Positions 18,401-26,918 of a stretch of 32,509 bases of DNA are shown one piece after another. The DNA is taken from assembly GCF_014695915.1 (NCBI RefSeq), contig NZ_JACJPF010000105.1, forward strand, positions 1-32,509, read 5' to 3'. The DNA is from Trichocoleus sp. FACHB-40. Its GTDB lineage: Bacteria > Cyanobacteriota > Cyanobacteriia > Cyanobacteriales > FACHB-T130. Each line of letters opens with the position of its first letter. Positions within the stretch are counted from its first letter, which is position 1. The notes under the pieces were generated by a model. It was not told the DNA's origin. It was given only the letters and a program-made list of their open reading frames with translations, and ran no database searches. The translations under genes and the position numbers were made by a program.

Positions 18401-19753
18401 ATGAACAAGCTAGCTTATCTAGAATGTCCGACGGGAATTGCTGGTGATATGTGTTTGGGGGCGCTCGTAGATGCGGGGGTTCCCTTGGATTACCTGATAG
18501 AAAAGCTTGATGGTTTGGGGATGTCCCACGAGTACCAGTTACGAGCCGAAAAAGTCCATCGTAACGCCCAGCAAGCCACCAAAGTTCACGTAGATTTGAG
18601 TGTTCTGGATAATGGCAATGGAAGTCAGCACCAAGAACATCACCATCACCGTCACGAGGACAATGCTCATCACCATCACCACCACGAAGATGCTCATTCC
18701 CCGACGCGGCGCTTGCCAGAAATTGTGCAGTTAATTAACGCCGCCGGGTTGCCTTTACGGGTGCAAGCATCGAGTCTGGCGGTGTTTCGACGGCTGGCAG
18801 AGGCAGAAGGGGCGGTTCACGGTATTGCTCCGGAAGAGGTTTTATTTCACGAGGTTGGGGCTACTGATGCCATTGTAGATATTGTGGGTACTTGCTTGGG
18901 TTTGGATTGGTTAGGGATTGACGAACTATATTGTTCGGCACTTCCCACTGGTGGCGGTACGGTCAGGGCATCTCATGGTGTGATGCCAGTGCCAGTACCA
19001 GCGGTGCTGAAGTTGTGGGAATCCCGCCAGGTGCCAGTTTACAGTAATGGTATTGACCGGGAAATGGTGACACCGACTGGGGCCGCGATCGCAGTTACTC
19101 TTGCAACCAGTTTTGGTTCTCCGCCACCAATGACTATTCTGCGTGTTGGTAATGGTGCTGGTTCTCGCCAGTTACCGATTCCCAATATCCTGCGTCTCTG
19201 GATTGGGGAATTCACAGGCGAGACGCCCGCGCTACAGGCTGGGGATCTCTCTACCCCAATCTCTATTCCTCAATCCCCTCAATTAGAAATGATTTCGGTG
19301 CTGGAAACGCAAATTGATGATTTGAATCCCCAAGCTATCGGCTATGTGTTTGAGGCACTTTTTGAGGCTGGTGCAGTGGATGTTTTCACTCAATCAATTG
19401 GTATGAAAAAGTCCCGCCCTGGTGTGTTGCTGACGGTTATCTGCCATCCAGAGCATTTAGCTGCTTGCGAAGCCGTTTTGTTCCGCGAAACGACTACACT
19501 GGGCATCCGGCGGCTGATGCAGCAACGTTCCATCTTGCAACGGGAAATTCAGCAGCTTGAAACAGATATTGGCTTAATCCGCGTCAAGGTTGCTTGGAGT
19601 GGTAGTGATGGAGAAAGAGCGATCGCTAACGTACAGCCAGAATATGAAGATTGCGCGGCTTTGGCAAGGGCTACCAACCTACCCTGGCGCGAGGTGCATC
19701 AACTAGCGCTGGATGCTTGGTATAGTCAGCACCGAGCCGCTAGGGGCTGGTGA
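18401..19753 (+). CDS. larC: Nickel pincer cofactor biosynthesis protein LarC
   Basis: 450 residues. LarC inserts nickel into the pyridinium bis-thiocarboxylate precursor, using CTP, to complete the nickel pincer cofactor of lactate racemase-type enzymes. N-terminal CPTGIAGDMCLGALVDAGVP (9-28), then a striking His/Glu-rich loop near 78-98 typical of nickel-handling proteins. FHEVGATDAIVDIVG and REMVTPTGAAIA follow, and the C-terminal domain has ETQIDDLNPQAIGYVFEALFEAGAVDVF and KKSRPGVLLTVIC. In Lactobacillus LarC is made from two frames by frameshifting; here it is one continuous frame. LarB and LarE are not in the window. A dispersed repeat-like sequence at 19213-19236 encodes part of the interdomain linker. 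Confidence 0.93.
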   Translation: MNKLAYLECPTGIAGDMCLGALVDAGVPLDYLIEKLDGLGMSHEYQLRAEKVHRNAQQATKVHVDLSVLDNGNGSQHQEHHHHRHEDNAHHHHHHEDAHSPTRRLPEIVQLINAAGLPLRVQASSLAVFRRLAEAEGAVHGIAPEEVLFHEVGATDAIVDIVGTCLGLDWLGIDELYCSALPTGGGTVRASHGVMPVPVPAVLKLWESRQVPVYSNGIDREMVTPTGAAIAVTLATSFGSPPPMTILRVGNGAGSRQLPIPNILRLWIGEFTGETPALQAGDLSTPISIPQSPQLEMISVLETQIDDLNPQAIGYVFEALFEAGAVDVFTQSIGMKKSRPGVLLTVICHPEHLAACEAVLFRETTTLGIRRLMQQRSILQREIQQLETDIGLIRVKVAWSGSDGERAIANVQPEYEDCAALARATNLPWREVHQLALDAWYSQHRAARGW

Positions 19754-19771
19754 CAGTAGCCCAAAATAACA

Positions 19772-19798
19772 AATAGGGTGGACGATGGCCACCCTATT
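19772..19798. terminator. Bidirectional terminator between larC and a lipoprotein gene
   Basis: Arms AATAGGGTGG (19772-19781) and CCACCCTATT (19789-19798) form a perfect 10-pair stem with a 7-base loop, lying between convergent genes and flanked by A/T-rich ends. Confidence 0.75.
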
Positions 19799-19835
19799 AA
19801 TAGCTTATTGAGTTTTGGTTTAACTTCAGAGGCTG

Positions 19836-20549
19836 CTAATCAATCGCCCGTTTGGCACCGTTAACAGCTTCATTTGTTTTGTTCTGAACATAACTAGAAG
19901 CTTTATCAGCTGCTTCCTTGGCACTGTCAAGTACGTTTTTGCCTGCGTCTTTGCTATTGTCCTTAACGTTGTCAGCTGCCCGCATTGCTTTTTGATTCAC
20001 TTCTGAGGCATTTTGCTTAACGTCATCAGCTGCGCGCGCTGCGGACTTATTCGCGCCAGAGACTGCATCCTGAGCATTGTCCTTGATATTCTCAATACCC
20101 CGCTGTGTTCCCTTAGAGAAATCACGAGCTGATTTTTGAGCTTTGTCGCCAGCATCTTCGGCATTTTCGTTCACATTCTTACTGAAATCTCTGGCGTTTT
20201 CACCCTTCTTATCAAGTATCCGCTTGGTGTTTGTTCCTACATCTTCAGTTTGGTCAATGACGTTGCGCTCAGTTTTGTCTATCAGACCTTTGGCTTTTGT
20301 TTGTGCCTCTGAGAAGTCGGCTCTGGGATCTACATCGCTATAGTCGTTCATCCCGCCTTTGTATTCAGACGTTACAGCACCTGAAGGAACTTCATGTCTT
20401 ATTTGATCTGCGGTTTTGCCTCGAGCTGGGGTTGTTGCTTGCGCTCCACCGTTGCAAGCGGTGCTAACAAACATGATGATTACCGACAAGAAGACGGTAA
20501 TGATTTTGCCCAGATTGATGCTTTTAATTCGTGCAATTATTCTGTCCAT
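19836..20549 (-). CDS. Lipoprotein with LEA/apolipoprotein-like amphipathic repeats
   Basis: 237 residues. A basic N-terminus and hydrophobic segment end in a lipobox VSTAC with Cys32 as the lipidation site. From about residue 75 to the end it is built of repeated 11-residue-like units rich in Lys, Asp, Asn and Ala (for example KAQKSARDFSKG, KAMRAADNVKDN, KEAADKASSYVQ), predicted to be a long amphipathic helix like late-embryogenesis-abundant or apolipoprotein-like proteins. It is probably membrane-anchored and exposed to the periplasm or thylakoid lumen. It shares its lipoprotein leader with the gene just upstream, and both look like the cyanobacterial DUF6658 lipoproteins. A role in stress or envelope protection is inference. 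Confidence 0.72.
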   Translation of the reverse strand: MDRIIARIKSINLGKIITVFLSVIIMFVSTACNGGAQATTPARGKTADQIRHEVPSGAVTSEYKGGMNDYSDVDPRADFSEAQTKAKGLIDKTERNVIDQTEDVGTNTKRILDKKGENARDFSKNVNENAEDAGDKAQKSARDFSKGTQRGIENIKDNAQDAVSGANKSAARAADDVKQNASEVNQKAMRAADNVKDNSKDAGKNVLDSAKEAADKASSYVQNKTNEAVNGAKRAID

Positions 20550-20598
20550 AGAAAAGCTCCTTTTTTTGTAGAGTTAATAGTTGTTAGCAACAGAATTT

Positions 20599-20639
20599 AT
20601 TTTAGATTTTGAAATGATTGCTTTTTCAAAATCTAAAAT
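20599..20639 (-). repeat. AT-rich hairpin between two lipoprotein genes
   Basis: Arms ATTTTAGATTTTGAAA (20599-20614) and TTTCAAAATCTAAAAT (20624-20639) are perfectly complementary over 16 bases with a 9-base loop. It lies in the 97-base spacer between the two minus-strand lipoprotein genes. It is too A/T-rich for a classic terminator; intercistronic mRNA stabilisation or partial termination are possible. Confidence 0.65.
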
Positions 20640-20646
20640 CCTGAGG

Positions 20647-21204
20647 TTACTTGTGCAAAGCGGGGTTGCTTTGGGCTTCTGGTCTTGCACCAGCCTCATC
20701 CGCCTTTTCTGTGACAAATTCGGTAGCTTCTTTGAACGTTTCCCCAACTTTCTCCAGACGATTTCCCACTCGTTCACCCAAGTCTGGATTACGCTGATTT
20801 AGCCCACCGGGTTCAGGCTGCACGAAATCTTTGGCGGTTTTTATTGGTAGTTCGTTCTCTTTGGCTATTCTACCCGCTGGTGTCTCTGCACCTGGGTAAA
20901 GTATTTCAGAATCTTTATTGGTGGCAATTAGTTGATTGAATGTGTTAATCTCAGCGCGATTTGGCTTGGCTGTTTGATTTTTTACAGATGGATCGGTAGA
21001 CATTTTGTAGTTTGTGTAGCCATCTCCACCATTTGAGTGCGGGTTATTGTTACCTCCCATTTGCACCGGAGGATTACTTGGACGCGCACCTAAATTGTCA
21101 CCGTTATTGCAAGCTGTGCTTACCATGAGCAACACACCTGCGAAAAAGATGGTCAATATTTGACCAAAGCGTAGTTTTTTAAAGAAAGTAGTTAAGTGTT
21201 TCAC
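20647..21204 (-). CDS. Lipoprotein, paralogue of the downstream gene (DUF6658-like)
   Basis: 185 residues. The N-terminus RFGQILTIFFAGVLLMVST-Cys32 parallels that of the neighbouring lipoprotein at the same residue numbers, including the same lipobox, indicating gene duplication. The body is different: a polar, Asn/Gly/Pro-rich stretch (35-75), the segment ILYPGAETPAGRIAKENELP (near 100-120), and a short C-terminal amphipathic helix (RLEKVGETFKEATEFVTEKADEAG). There are no catalytic motifs. It is transcribed ahead of the second lipoprotein with a hairpin between them. Function unknown; probably an anchored envelope protein. Confidence 0.7.
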   Translation of the reverse strand: MKHLTTFFKKLRFGQILTIFFAGVLLMVSTACNNGDNLGARPSNPPVQMGGNNNPHSNGGDGYTNYKMSTDPSVKNQTAKPNRAEINTFNQLIATNKDSEILYPGAETPAGRIAKENELPIKTAKDFVQPEPGGLNQRNPDLGERVGNRLEKVGETFKEATEFVTEKADEAGARPEAQSNPALHK

Positions 21205-21653
21205 ACACCGCCCCCAACAATTTTTACCAACTGTTGTAATTAATACAAATAGCAGCGCGATCGCTCATCTAGCGAAGGTCACATTCTGGCAGCGACTGCA
21301 AGCCAATCGTATCTAACTCTAGAGAGATTCACAAGAATTAGCCAAAAGTGCGTATCTAGTTGTCAGCAGCGCGCCTAAGAAAGCTAAATCGCTCTCTTAG
21401 TATAGAACTTGGCTGATTTATCGCTCTATTGGAAGTATAGTTGCCAATGCCTATTTGTGAGGATCTGGAGAAATTAGACCATTAGCTAGAGCGCAAATAA
21501 GGTCTATAGTTCGCCAATGCTGGCAAAGTGTAACGATGACTTTGCGATCGCTACCTGTTTCCAAAATCACATTCTCGCTACCAATCCCCACCCGTTACGC
21601 TCTTACCCTAGGATCAGGTATCTGCTGCAACTGACCACTCAATTTAGAAGCCC
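21205..21653. other. Divergent intergenic region
   Basis: About 450 bases between divergently transcribed genes, so it should contain at least two promoters. I see two HIP1 octamers but no convincing operator, RNA gene or long palindrome. Confidence 0.5.
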
Positions 21654-22619
21654 ATGAAAAAAATTTGGTCAACTCTAAAGCCATACTTGCGCTGGGTAAT
21701 TCTCGGCGCGACGCTGTTTTTTTTAGCGAAAGCTCTGAAAGACAACTGGCGAGAGGTTGCAGCAATTCACATTACTGGTAACGGATGGGCTTGTTTAGCG
21801 ATCGCGTTTTTAATTACCTTACTTGCTCACACTTGGTCTGGATGGGTGTGGAGTTGGATTCTGCAATCCTTCCGCCAACCTGTTCAACCCCGATGGGTAA
21901 TCCAGGTTTATCTGAAAACCAACCTTGCTAAATATTTACCAGGAAATGTCTGGCATTACTACGGGCGCATCGTGGCGGTGACATCGCATGGTGGCTCTTT
22001 AGGTGCAGCAACTCTCAGCGTGGTACTAGAACCTCTGCTGATGGTTGCGGCGGCTTTACTAATTGCCTTGATAGGTAGTCAAGCCCAAAATTGGGGCTTG
22101 CAAGTTCTCAGTTTGGCTGTCGTTTTGCTTGGGGTTCATCCTCGGATTTTGAACCCACTGATGCAGTTAGCGAGCAAGTTGAAGGGAAAAAGAAAAGTAG
22201 AGCAACCCACAAGTCCACAAGCAGAGGAAATAGGATTCCCAGCCCCCAATCAAGAGTCCCCAATTCAACAAAAAGAAACTTCTTTTCGGCTAGAACGCTA
22301 TCCGCTGTTACCATTGTTGGGAGAAATTGGCTTTTTATTATTGCGCGGTACTGGCTTTTTGTTTGTTATGCAGGCGCTTGTGGCTACCAATTCCAGTCAG
22401 ATACCAATGCTGTTAAGTGCTTTTAGTTTGGCGTGGCTTTTGGGCTTAGTTGTACCGGGCGCTCCTGGGGGGATTGGGGTATTTGAAGCAACTGCTTTGG
22501 CACTCTTGAGGCAACAGTTTTCTCCCGCTATTCTTATTAGTGTCGTTGCCTTGTTCCGCATGGTAAGTATTTTGGCGGAAGTAGCCGCTGCGGGACTAGC
22601 ATCGTTGGTGAAAAATTAA
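21654..22619 (+). CDS. UPF0104 / LPG-synthase-type transmembrane protein
   Basis: 321 residues with about eight membrane segments. Family marks are NLAKYLPGNVWHYYGRIV (90-107) and the late LVVPGAPGGIGVFEATALALL near 268-290, both typical of the lysylphosphatidylglycerol synthase transmembrane family, formerly UPF0104. The soluble transferase domain of MprF is absent. Stand-alone members are proposed flippases or glycolipid-related proteins, but this is unproven. A hydrophilic insert near 180-210 (SPQAEEIGFPAPNQESP) is encoded by low-complexity CCCCAA/CCCAGC-type DNA and looks like a lineage-specific insertion. Confidence 0.8.
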   Translation: MKKIWSTLKPYLRWVILGATLFFLAKALKDNWREVAAIHITGNGWACLAIAFLITLLAHTWSGWVWSWILQSFRQPVQPRWVIQVYLKTNLAKYLPGNVWHYYGRIVAVTSHGGSLGAATLSVVLEPLLMVAAALLIALIGSQAQNWGLQVLSLAVVLLGVHPRILNPLMQLASKLKGKRKVEQPTSPQAEEIGFPAPNQESPIQQKETSFRLERYPLLPLLGEIGFLLLRGTGFLFVMQALVATNSSQIPMLLSAFSLAWLLGLVVPGAPGGIGVFEATALALLRQQFSPAILISVVALFRMVSILAEVAAAGLASLVKN

Positions 22620-22650
22620 AAATGAAGAATCCCCATTTTAAATTTTAAAT

Positions 22651-24018
22651 TTATTCATCCGTTATTGGAGGCTCTGCGATCGCTTCATTCGCTGCTTCTA
22701 GCTCGGCATTCATTTTCAATTGAGAAAAAACCCGGTATACCTCCACAGGTTTATCCGACTGATATTCTTTTCTATGTTCTTGCATTTTTATTAAATTGTA
22801 TTGCACATTCTCCCCATAAATCGCAAATGTTATATTGAATATCTCAAAAAAACTAATCACCCACTTGCAATCTTCTTCTGGATAGTCCATATAATACTGA
22901 ATTAATTTAGCAATGCAAGTTTCCAAATGTGTGCGAGAATTTTTTGAGATTAAAATTACTTTTAATAACACAATCACCAAAGTCAAGGGATTCCCCTGAG
23001 ACATCAACAAACCAAATAACGGCGATGGTTCTTGATGGTTTTCAGTTGTTAAATACTCGATAACCCGATTACAGGTTCGGAGCATTATCGCATCATTTAA
23101 GACGTTTTCGTTATGAGTATTATATAATCTGTCTAACTTTTCAGATAATTTAGTTCTCAGAACTTCGACAAAATTTGGGTTTTGTACTGAAAAAATTAAG
23201 TATTTTTTTAAGCTTTGCTTAAAATCTTGATAGGGAAGTTCTTTCGTTTGTTGTTTAAAAATATTGGCCAGATTTTCATAACTGAATGGCCCTCTTTTGA
23301 CTACAATTGCCTTGATAAGACGCAGAACCTCATCTCCCAAGCTAGTCGGGTTTTTCGGCAATTGTTCTCTACCTACTGCCGATTGCGAGCGCGCAGTATA
23401 CATCGCTAGATCAAACTTAAACTTGTCTTTTAGCTCTTGCGATAGCACTCTCGCAGCTTCCCGCTGTTCTACGGGGTTTTTGAGATCAGCATATTGAGGT
23501 ACTAATAAATAAGAAGTATAGCGCTGGCTCCAGTGTAAGTTGTCACTATCTTCATATCTCGCAGCAAATAACTTTAACTCTTGATAGTCTTTGCTTTTAA
23601 TAAAATTTGCTAGCCAAAGTCTCAGTCTACTTAAATTATGAGACAGAGTTTTTTTGCTAATTAGCAAATTATCAAATGAATGAATTAACTCTTTTATGGA
23701 GTTATAATTTCTGGTTGTCTCCCAATTATTAATGAGAATATAACAAGACCGCTTTAGCGTATTTCTAAACTCCTCCTCGTTATTAGAAAATATAATTTCT
23801 GACAGCGATTTTATTGCTGTAGCATTAACAGGATTAGTATCATAATAAATAAATAATCTCTTAAATTCCAGCAAAACATCTTCTGGAGGCCAGTGCTGAA
23901 CGATCTCCAATAAGAACCGATATATCATGTCTTGACTAGGCAAAATTTCGCGCTCTGACTGATTAGAGTTGACGCGAGCCTTAGTTTGATACCCATCTGA
24001 TAGAAGATCCCCGATCAT
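22651..24018 (-). CDS. Conserved-looking hypothetical protein, 455 residues
   Basis: I do not recognise a family. The protein is soluble, almost entirely alpha-helical and rich in Leu, Ile, Lys and Glu. It has no signal peptide, membrane segment, cysteine cluster or nucleotide-binding motif. The helical pattern (LLEIVQHWPPEDVLLEFKRLF, SLSEIIFSNNEEEFRNTLKR, LETCIAKLIQYYMDYPEEDC) suggests a repeat-like helical scaffold. The last residues are acidic (EAIAEPPITDE). It is convergent with the UPF0104 gene, whose stop codon is 31 bases away, and its start is separated by about 140 bases from the M48 peptidase stop. Confidence 0.75.
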   Translation of the reverse strand: MIGDLLSDGYQTKARVNSNQSEREILPSQDMIYRFLLEIVQHWPPEDVLLEFKRLFIYYDTNPVNATAIKSLSEIIFSNNEEEFRNTLKRSCYILINNWETTRNYNSIKELIHSFDNLLISKKTLSHNLSRLRLWLANFIKSKDYQELKLFAARYEDSDNLHWSQRYTSYLLVPQYADLKNPVEQREAARVLSQELKDKFKFDLAMYTARSQSAVGREQLPKNPTSLGDEVLRLIKAIVVKRGPFSYENLANIFKQQTKELPYQDFKQSLKKYLIFSVQNPNFVEVLRTKLSEKLDRLYNTHNENVLNDAIMLRTCNRVIEYLTTENHQEPSPLFGLLMSQGNPLTLVIVLLKVILISKNSRTHLETCIAKLIQYYMDYPEEDCKWVISFFEIFNITFAIYGENVQYNLIKMQEHRKEYQSDKPVEVYRVFSQLKMNAELEAANEAIAEPPITDE

Positions 24019-24156
24019 TCCAGCACTTTAGGACTATTGAGTCCTTCCTTAGAGTATGAAAAGAGAAAGTAAATAGCACCCGTCGTCACAGAGTAATTGC
24101 AGTTTATCCTATTTGCTCTGGCTGCAATAGCCAGAATTGAAAAGAATTTTCAACTG

Positions 24157-25137
24157 TTAGGGATCTTGCGATCGCGACCTAAAACGGTTAATTTCAGCTT
24201 GTAATTCCTCAAGTTGACGCCGCAGTGCTTCCACGTCCTCAACTGGTGCTTCCGAGGGAACATTCACCGCTCCCGACGCTCCTTTACGCTGGTAATTTCC
24301 CCTACGAATTTGACCATACTCCTCGGATTTTGCCCAATTTCGCAAGTGGTGGACACGTTCAACTGTAAATGGGTGGGTAACAAACCAGCCTTGACCTCCG
24401 TTATAAAGTAAAAATTTGTACACTTGATTTAGTCCATCTTGATCGAGTTCTTGATACCTCTCTGATTGGCGAATAAATTCATCTAAACTTGCTTCATTCA
24501 CATAACGCATACTCCCACCTGAGAGTTTCATCATTTTGTTCATTACTGGATTAAGGTCATCTATTACTAAAAGAGCTGCCCTATCTGCTGATAATTCAGC
24601 TTTTCGGCTCCATTCATAAAAAGCCAAAATTAAACCACTGCTTAGCAAATTGCTAAAGCCAAATGTCGCATTACCTATATAGTTAATGGTTCGCAGCGCC
24701 CAAATTGCCATTTGAGTTAAAGTCGTATGACCGCATTTAAGATGTCCTAATTCATGAGCAATTACTGCTCGAATTTCTACTTCGTTTAGCAGGTCTAAAA
24801 GTCCAGAATTTAGGATAATAAAAGGGCGTTCTTCTCCAATCGCTCCAGCGTTAGCCTCTGGAGTTTGAGAGATGAACAACAATGGCTCTGGGTAAATGTC
24901 CAAATCGCGTACACATTCCCGAAATATCCCGTAAATGGTGGAATACTGGCGCGGCCCCACCTGAATGCTATTCCCCATCTGATAGACAAATTGCGGACGC
25001 TCAGAGAAAAACTCGACAAACTTGCGAGCCACAAGGTCAAATCCAGGTACGCTGCGTAAAGTTTCCTCGGCTTGTCGGTCGAGGGGGTGTCTAAATGCTT
25101 CGCTGGAAATTCCGGTATAAGTAGGCATACTAATCAA
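24157..25137 (-). CDS. M48-family metallopeptidase
   Basis: 326 residues. Zinc-site motif VIAHELGHLKCGH (His128, Glu129, His132) and the third ligand region KAELSADRAAL (Glu181, Asp185) identify a gluzincin of the HtpX/Oma1/M48 group. A short hydrophobic stretch lies near 140-175, but there are no clear N-terminal membrane anchors as in HtpX. The C-terminus (about 300-322) is a heptad-patterned helix, VEALRRQLEELQAEINRFRS, a likely coiled coil. Possible substrates are misfolded or membrane-associated proteins. MPTYTG, three residues in, is an alternative start. Confidence 0.9.
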   Translation of the reverse strand: MISMPTYTGISSEAFRHPLDRQAEETLRSVPGFDLVARKFVEFFSERPQFVYQMGNSIQVGPRQYSTIYGIFRECVRDLDIYPEPLLFISQTPEANAGAIGEERPFIILNSGLLDLLNEVEIRAVIAHELGHLKCGHTTLTQMAIWALRTINYIGNATFGFSNLLSSGLILAFYEWSRKAELSADRAALLVIDDLNPVMNKMMKLSGGSMRYVNEASLDEFIRQSERYQELDQDGLNQVYKFLLYNGGQGWFVTHPFTVERVHHLRNWAKSEEYGQIRRGNYQRKGASGAVNVPSEAPVEDVEALRRQLEELQAEINRFRSRSQDP

Positions 25138-25326
25138 CTCTTATACAGTATTTTACTGAAACTATGAAAGCTTACCAATAAAGTAATCAGGTATTGATCT
25201 ACATTACATTTAAGTGGGATTACGGATGTAGCCAAACAGCCCCAGAAATATCTTTAGAACCAAACAACCATCTAACCTCTGAAAAAGAATCATAGTCAGA
25301 AGTTACTATATGTAGCATAAATAACC

Positions 25327-25704
25327 TCAAAAAGTTATTTTCATATGAATCCTGGGGTTAAGCTTGGCTTCTATCGGCTGTCCCCCTTTTAAATGTTGTT
25401 CAACAATAGCAGTTACATCCTGGGGTTGAACTCGGCAGTACCAAGTTTCTTCCGGGACGATCCGCACCGTAGGACCACAGCTACACTGTCCTTGGCAAGC
25501 GCTCCCCTTTACCGTAACTCCTGGTACTTCCTGAGCCTCAAAAGCGGCTAACACTTCGGCGGAGCCATGTGCTAGACATGAGCGGTACTGGCAAACAAAT
25601 AGGCAACGCTGCTGTTGTTCTAAAGAATTTTCTGGCGTAATATTTTCCAATTTCCCCTGTCCGCTCTTGTATCCCGAATGATTATTGATCCATATTAACT
25701 TCAC
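25327..25704 (-). CDS. Thioredoxin-like [2Fe-2S] ferredoxin
   Basis: 125 residues from a GTG start. The thioredoxin-fold [2Fe-2S] motif appears as VCQYRSCLAHGS (Cys38, Cys43) and ACQGQCSCGPTVRI (Cys70, Cys74, Cys76), then WYCRVQPQDV, the pattern found in small (2Fe-2S) ferredoxins and in the HoxE/NuoE C-terminus. The N-terminal 30 residues are outside the fold. It diverges from arsM with 90 bases between starts, and an inverted repeat (CCCTACT...AGTAGGG, 25704-25722) overlaps its start. That placement suggests a redox partner of arsenic metabolism, for instance for ArsM or ArsS, but this is inference. Confidence 0.85.
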   Translation of the reverse strand: MKLIWINNHSGYKSGQGKLENITPENSLEQQQRCLFVCQYRSCLAHGSAEVLAAFEAQEVPGVTVKGSACQGQCSCGPTVRIVPEETWYCRVQPQDVTAIVEQHLKGGQPIEAKLNPRIHMKITF

Positions 25705-25722
25705 CCTACTCGTTCAGTAGGG
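25704..25722. promoter_or_regulatory. Inverted repeat in the ferredoxin/arsM divergent promoter
   Basis: Arms CCCTACT (25704-25710) and AGTAGGG (25716-25722) are perfect 7-base inverted copies with a 5-base spacer CGTTC. They sit at the GTG start of the ferredoxin and upstream of arsM, where a shared operator could control both genes. Binding by ArsR is a guess. Confidence 0.4.
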
Positions 25723-25794
25723 ACAGGTTTTGCTAGTGTTTGAAAGGAGTCTAGCGTCTTTCTCTTGCAAATTGCTAGAAAAGGGAACATTTTA

Positions 25795-26763
25795 ATGAGC
25801 TATCTTGAAACCGCTGCTGAATTTTACGGCGAAGTGGCACAGACACCAGAAGTTGGTTTATGCTGCGTTCAAAGCAGTCCGCTACAATTACCAGGGCTGA
25901 AAATTCCGCCTCAGATGCAGGAGATGAATTATGGCTGCGGCACTACTGTCCATCCGACGGAACTGGCTAACTCTCCGAGTGTGCTATATGTAGGTGTTGG
26001 CGGTGGGTTGGAAGCACTGCAATTTGCCTATTTTTCCCGACGAGTTGGTGGGGTAATTGCCGTCGATTCAGTAGCAAAAATGCGCGAAGCTGCTGCTAGG
26101 AACCTGAGAATGGCTTCTGCCCAAAACGCCTGGTTTGACCTCAGTTTTGTAGAGATTCGGGAAGGCGACGCTTTCGCCTTACCAGTACCAGATGCCTCAG
26201 TGGATGTAGTTGCCCAAAATTGTCTTTTTAATATCTTTGAGCCCGCCGACTTGAATAAGGCGCTTCAAGAAGCCTATCGGGTATTAAAACCGGGTGGCAG
26301 GCTGTTAATGAGCGACCCCATTGCTACTCGTCCGATTCCATCCCATCTTCAGAAAGATGAAAGGTTACGGGCAATGTGCTTGTCTGGTGCTATGACTTAC
26401 GAACAGTATACTCAGCAATTAATTGATGCTGGGTTTGGTCAGGTGGAAATTCGCGCCCGTCGTCCATATCGGCTGCTGGATTCTGCTACCTACGGTTTGC
26501 AGGAACCTTTGCTTTTGGAAAGTTTAGATTCTGTCTCTTTTAAAGTCCAAATCCCTGAAGATGGTGCCTGTATTTTTACAGGGAAAACAGCAATTTATGC
26601 TGGTTCTGAAGAGTTTTTTGATGACTTGAATGGGCATATACTTCATCGTGGCATTCCAGCAGCCGTGTGCGATAAAACGGCGGGAAAACTGGGAGGATTA
26701 ATGCCAAATGAAGTATTAATTACTGATTCAACTTGGCACTATACTGGCGGCGGTTGCTGTTGA
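25795..26763 (+). CDS. arsM: Arsenite S-adenosylmethionine methyltransferase (arsenosugar type)
   Basis: 322 residues from the ATG with AAAAGGGA upstream; the frame is open further back but only to a TTG. ArsM transfers methyl groups from SAM to arsenite. The SAM-binding motif is VGVGGG (66-71), with AVD at 89-91. Cys48 (NYGCGTT), Cys143 (QNCLFNI) and Cys195 (AMCLSGAM) have spacing like the three arsenic-binding cysteines of characterised ArsM proteins. Extra cysteine pairs sit at 23-24 (GLCC) and at the very end (GGGCC, 321-322). The C-terminal region after 200 matches the longer ArsM that accompanies ArsS in arsenosugar synthesis. Its own promoter and a strong terminator suggest a monocistronic unit. 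Confidence 0.9.
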   Translation: MSYLETAAEFYGEVAQTPEVGLCCVQSSPLQLPGLKIPPQMQEMNYGCGTTVHPTELANSPSVLYVGVGGGLEALQFAYFSRRVGGVIAVDSVAKMREAAARNLRMASAQNAWFDLSFVEIREGDAFALPVPDASVDVVAQNCLFNIFEPADLNKALQEAYRVLKPGGRLLMSDPIATRPIPSHLQKDERLRAMCLSGAMTYEQYTQQLIDAGFGQVEIRARRPYRLLDSATYGLQEPLLLESLDSVSFKVQIPEDGACIFTGKTAIYAGSEEFFDDLNGHILHRGIPAAVCDKTAGKLGGLMPNEVLITDSTWHYTGGGCC

Positions 26764-26788
26764 TATAGGCTGCAAACATATTCCGAAT

Positions 26789-26820
26789 CGCTCCCCAACC
26801 GGGTTGGGGAGCGAGCTTTT
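26789..26820 (+). terminator. Terminator after arsM
   Basis: Arms CGCTCCCCAAC (26789-26799) and GTTGGGGAGCG (26803-26813) form a perfect 11-pair stem with a CGG loop, followed by AGCTTTT. Confidence 0.85.
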
Positions 26821-26918
26821 CTGCTCTCGTTACTATTACGGCTTGGGAGGCGATCGCTTCCGCCTTATTGGTTGGTGCAAGGTTTAGGATAGCTAAAGAG
26901 TCGTTTCAACAAAACTTG

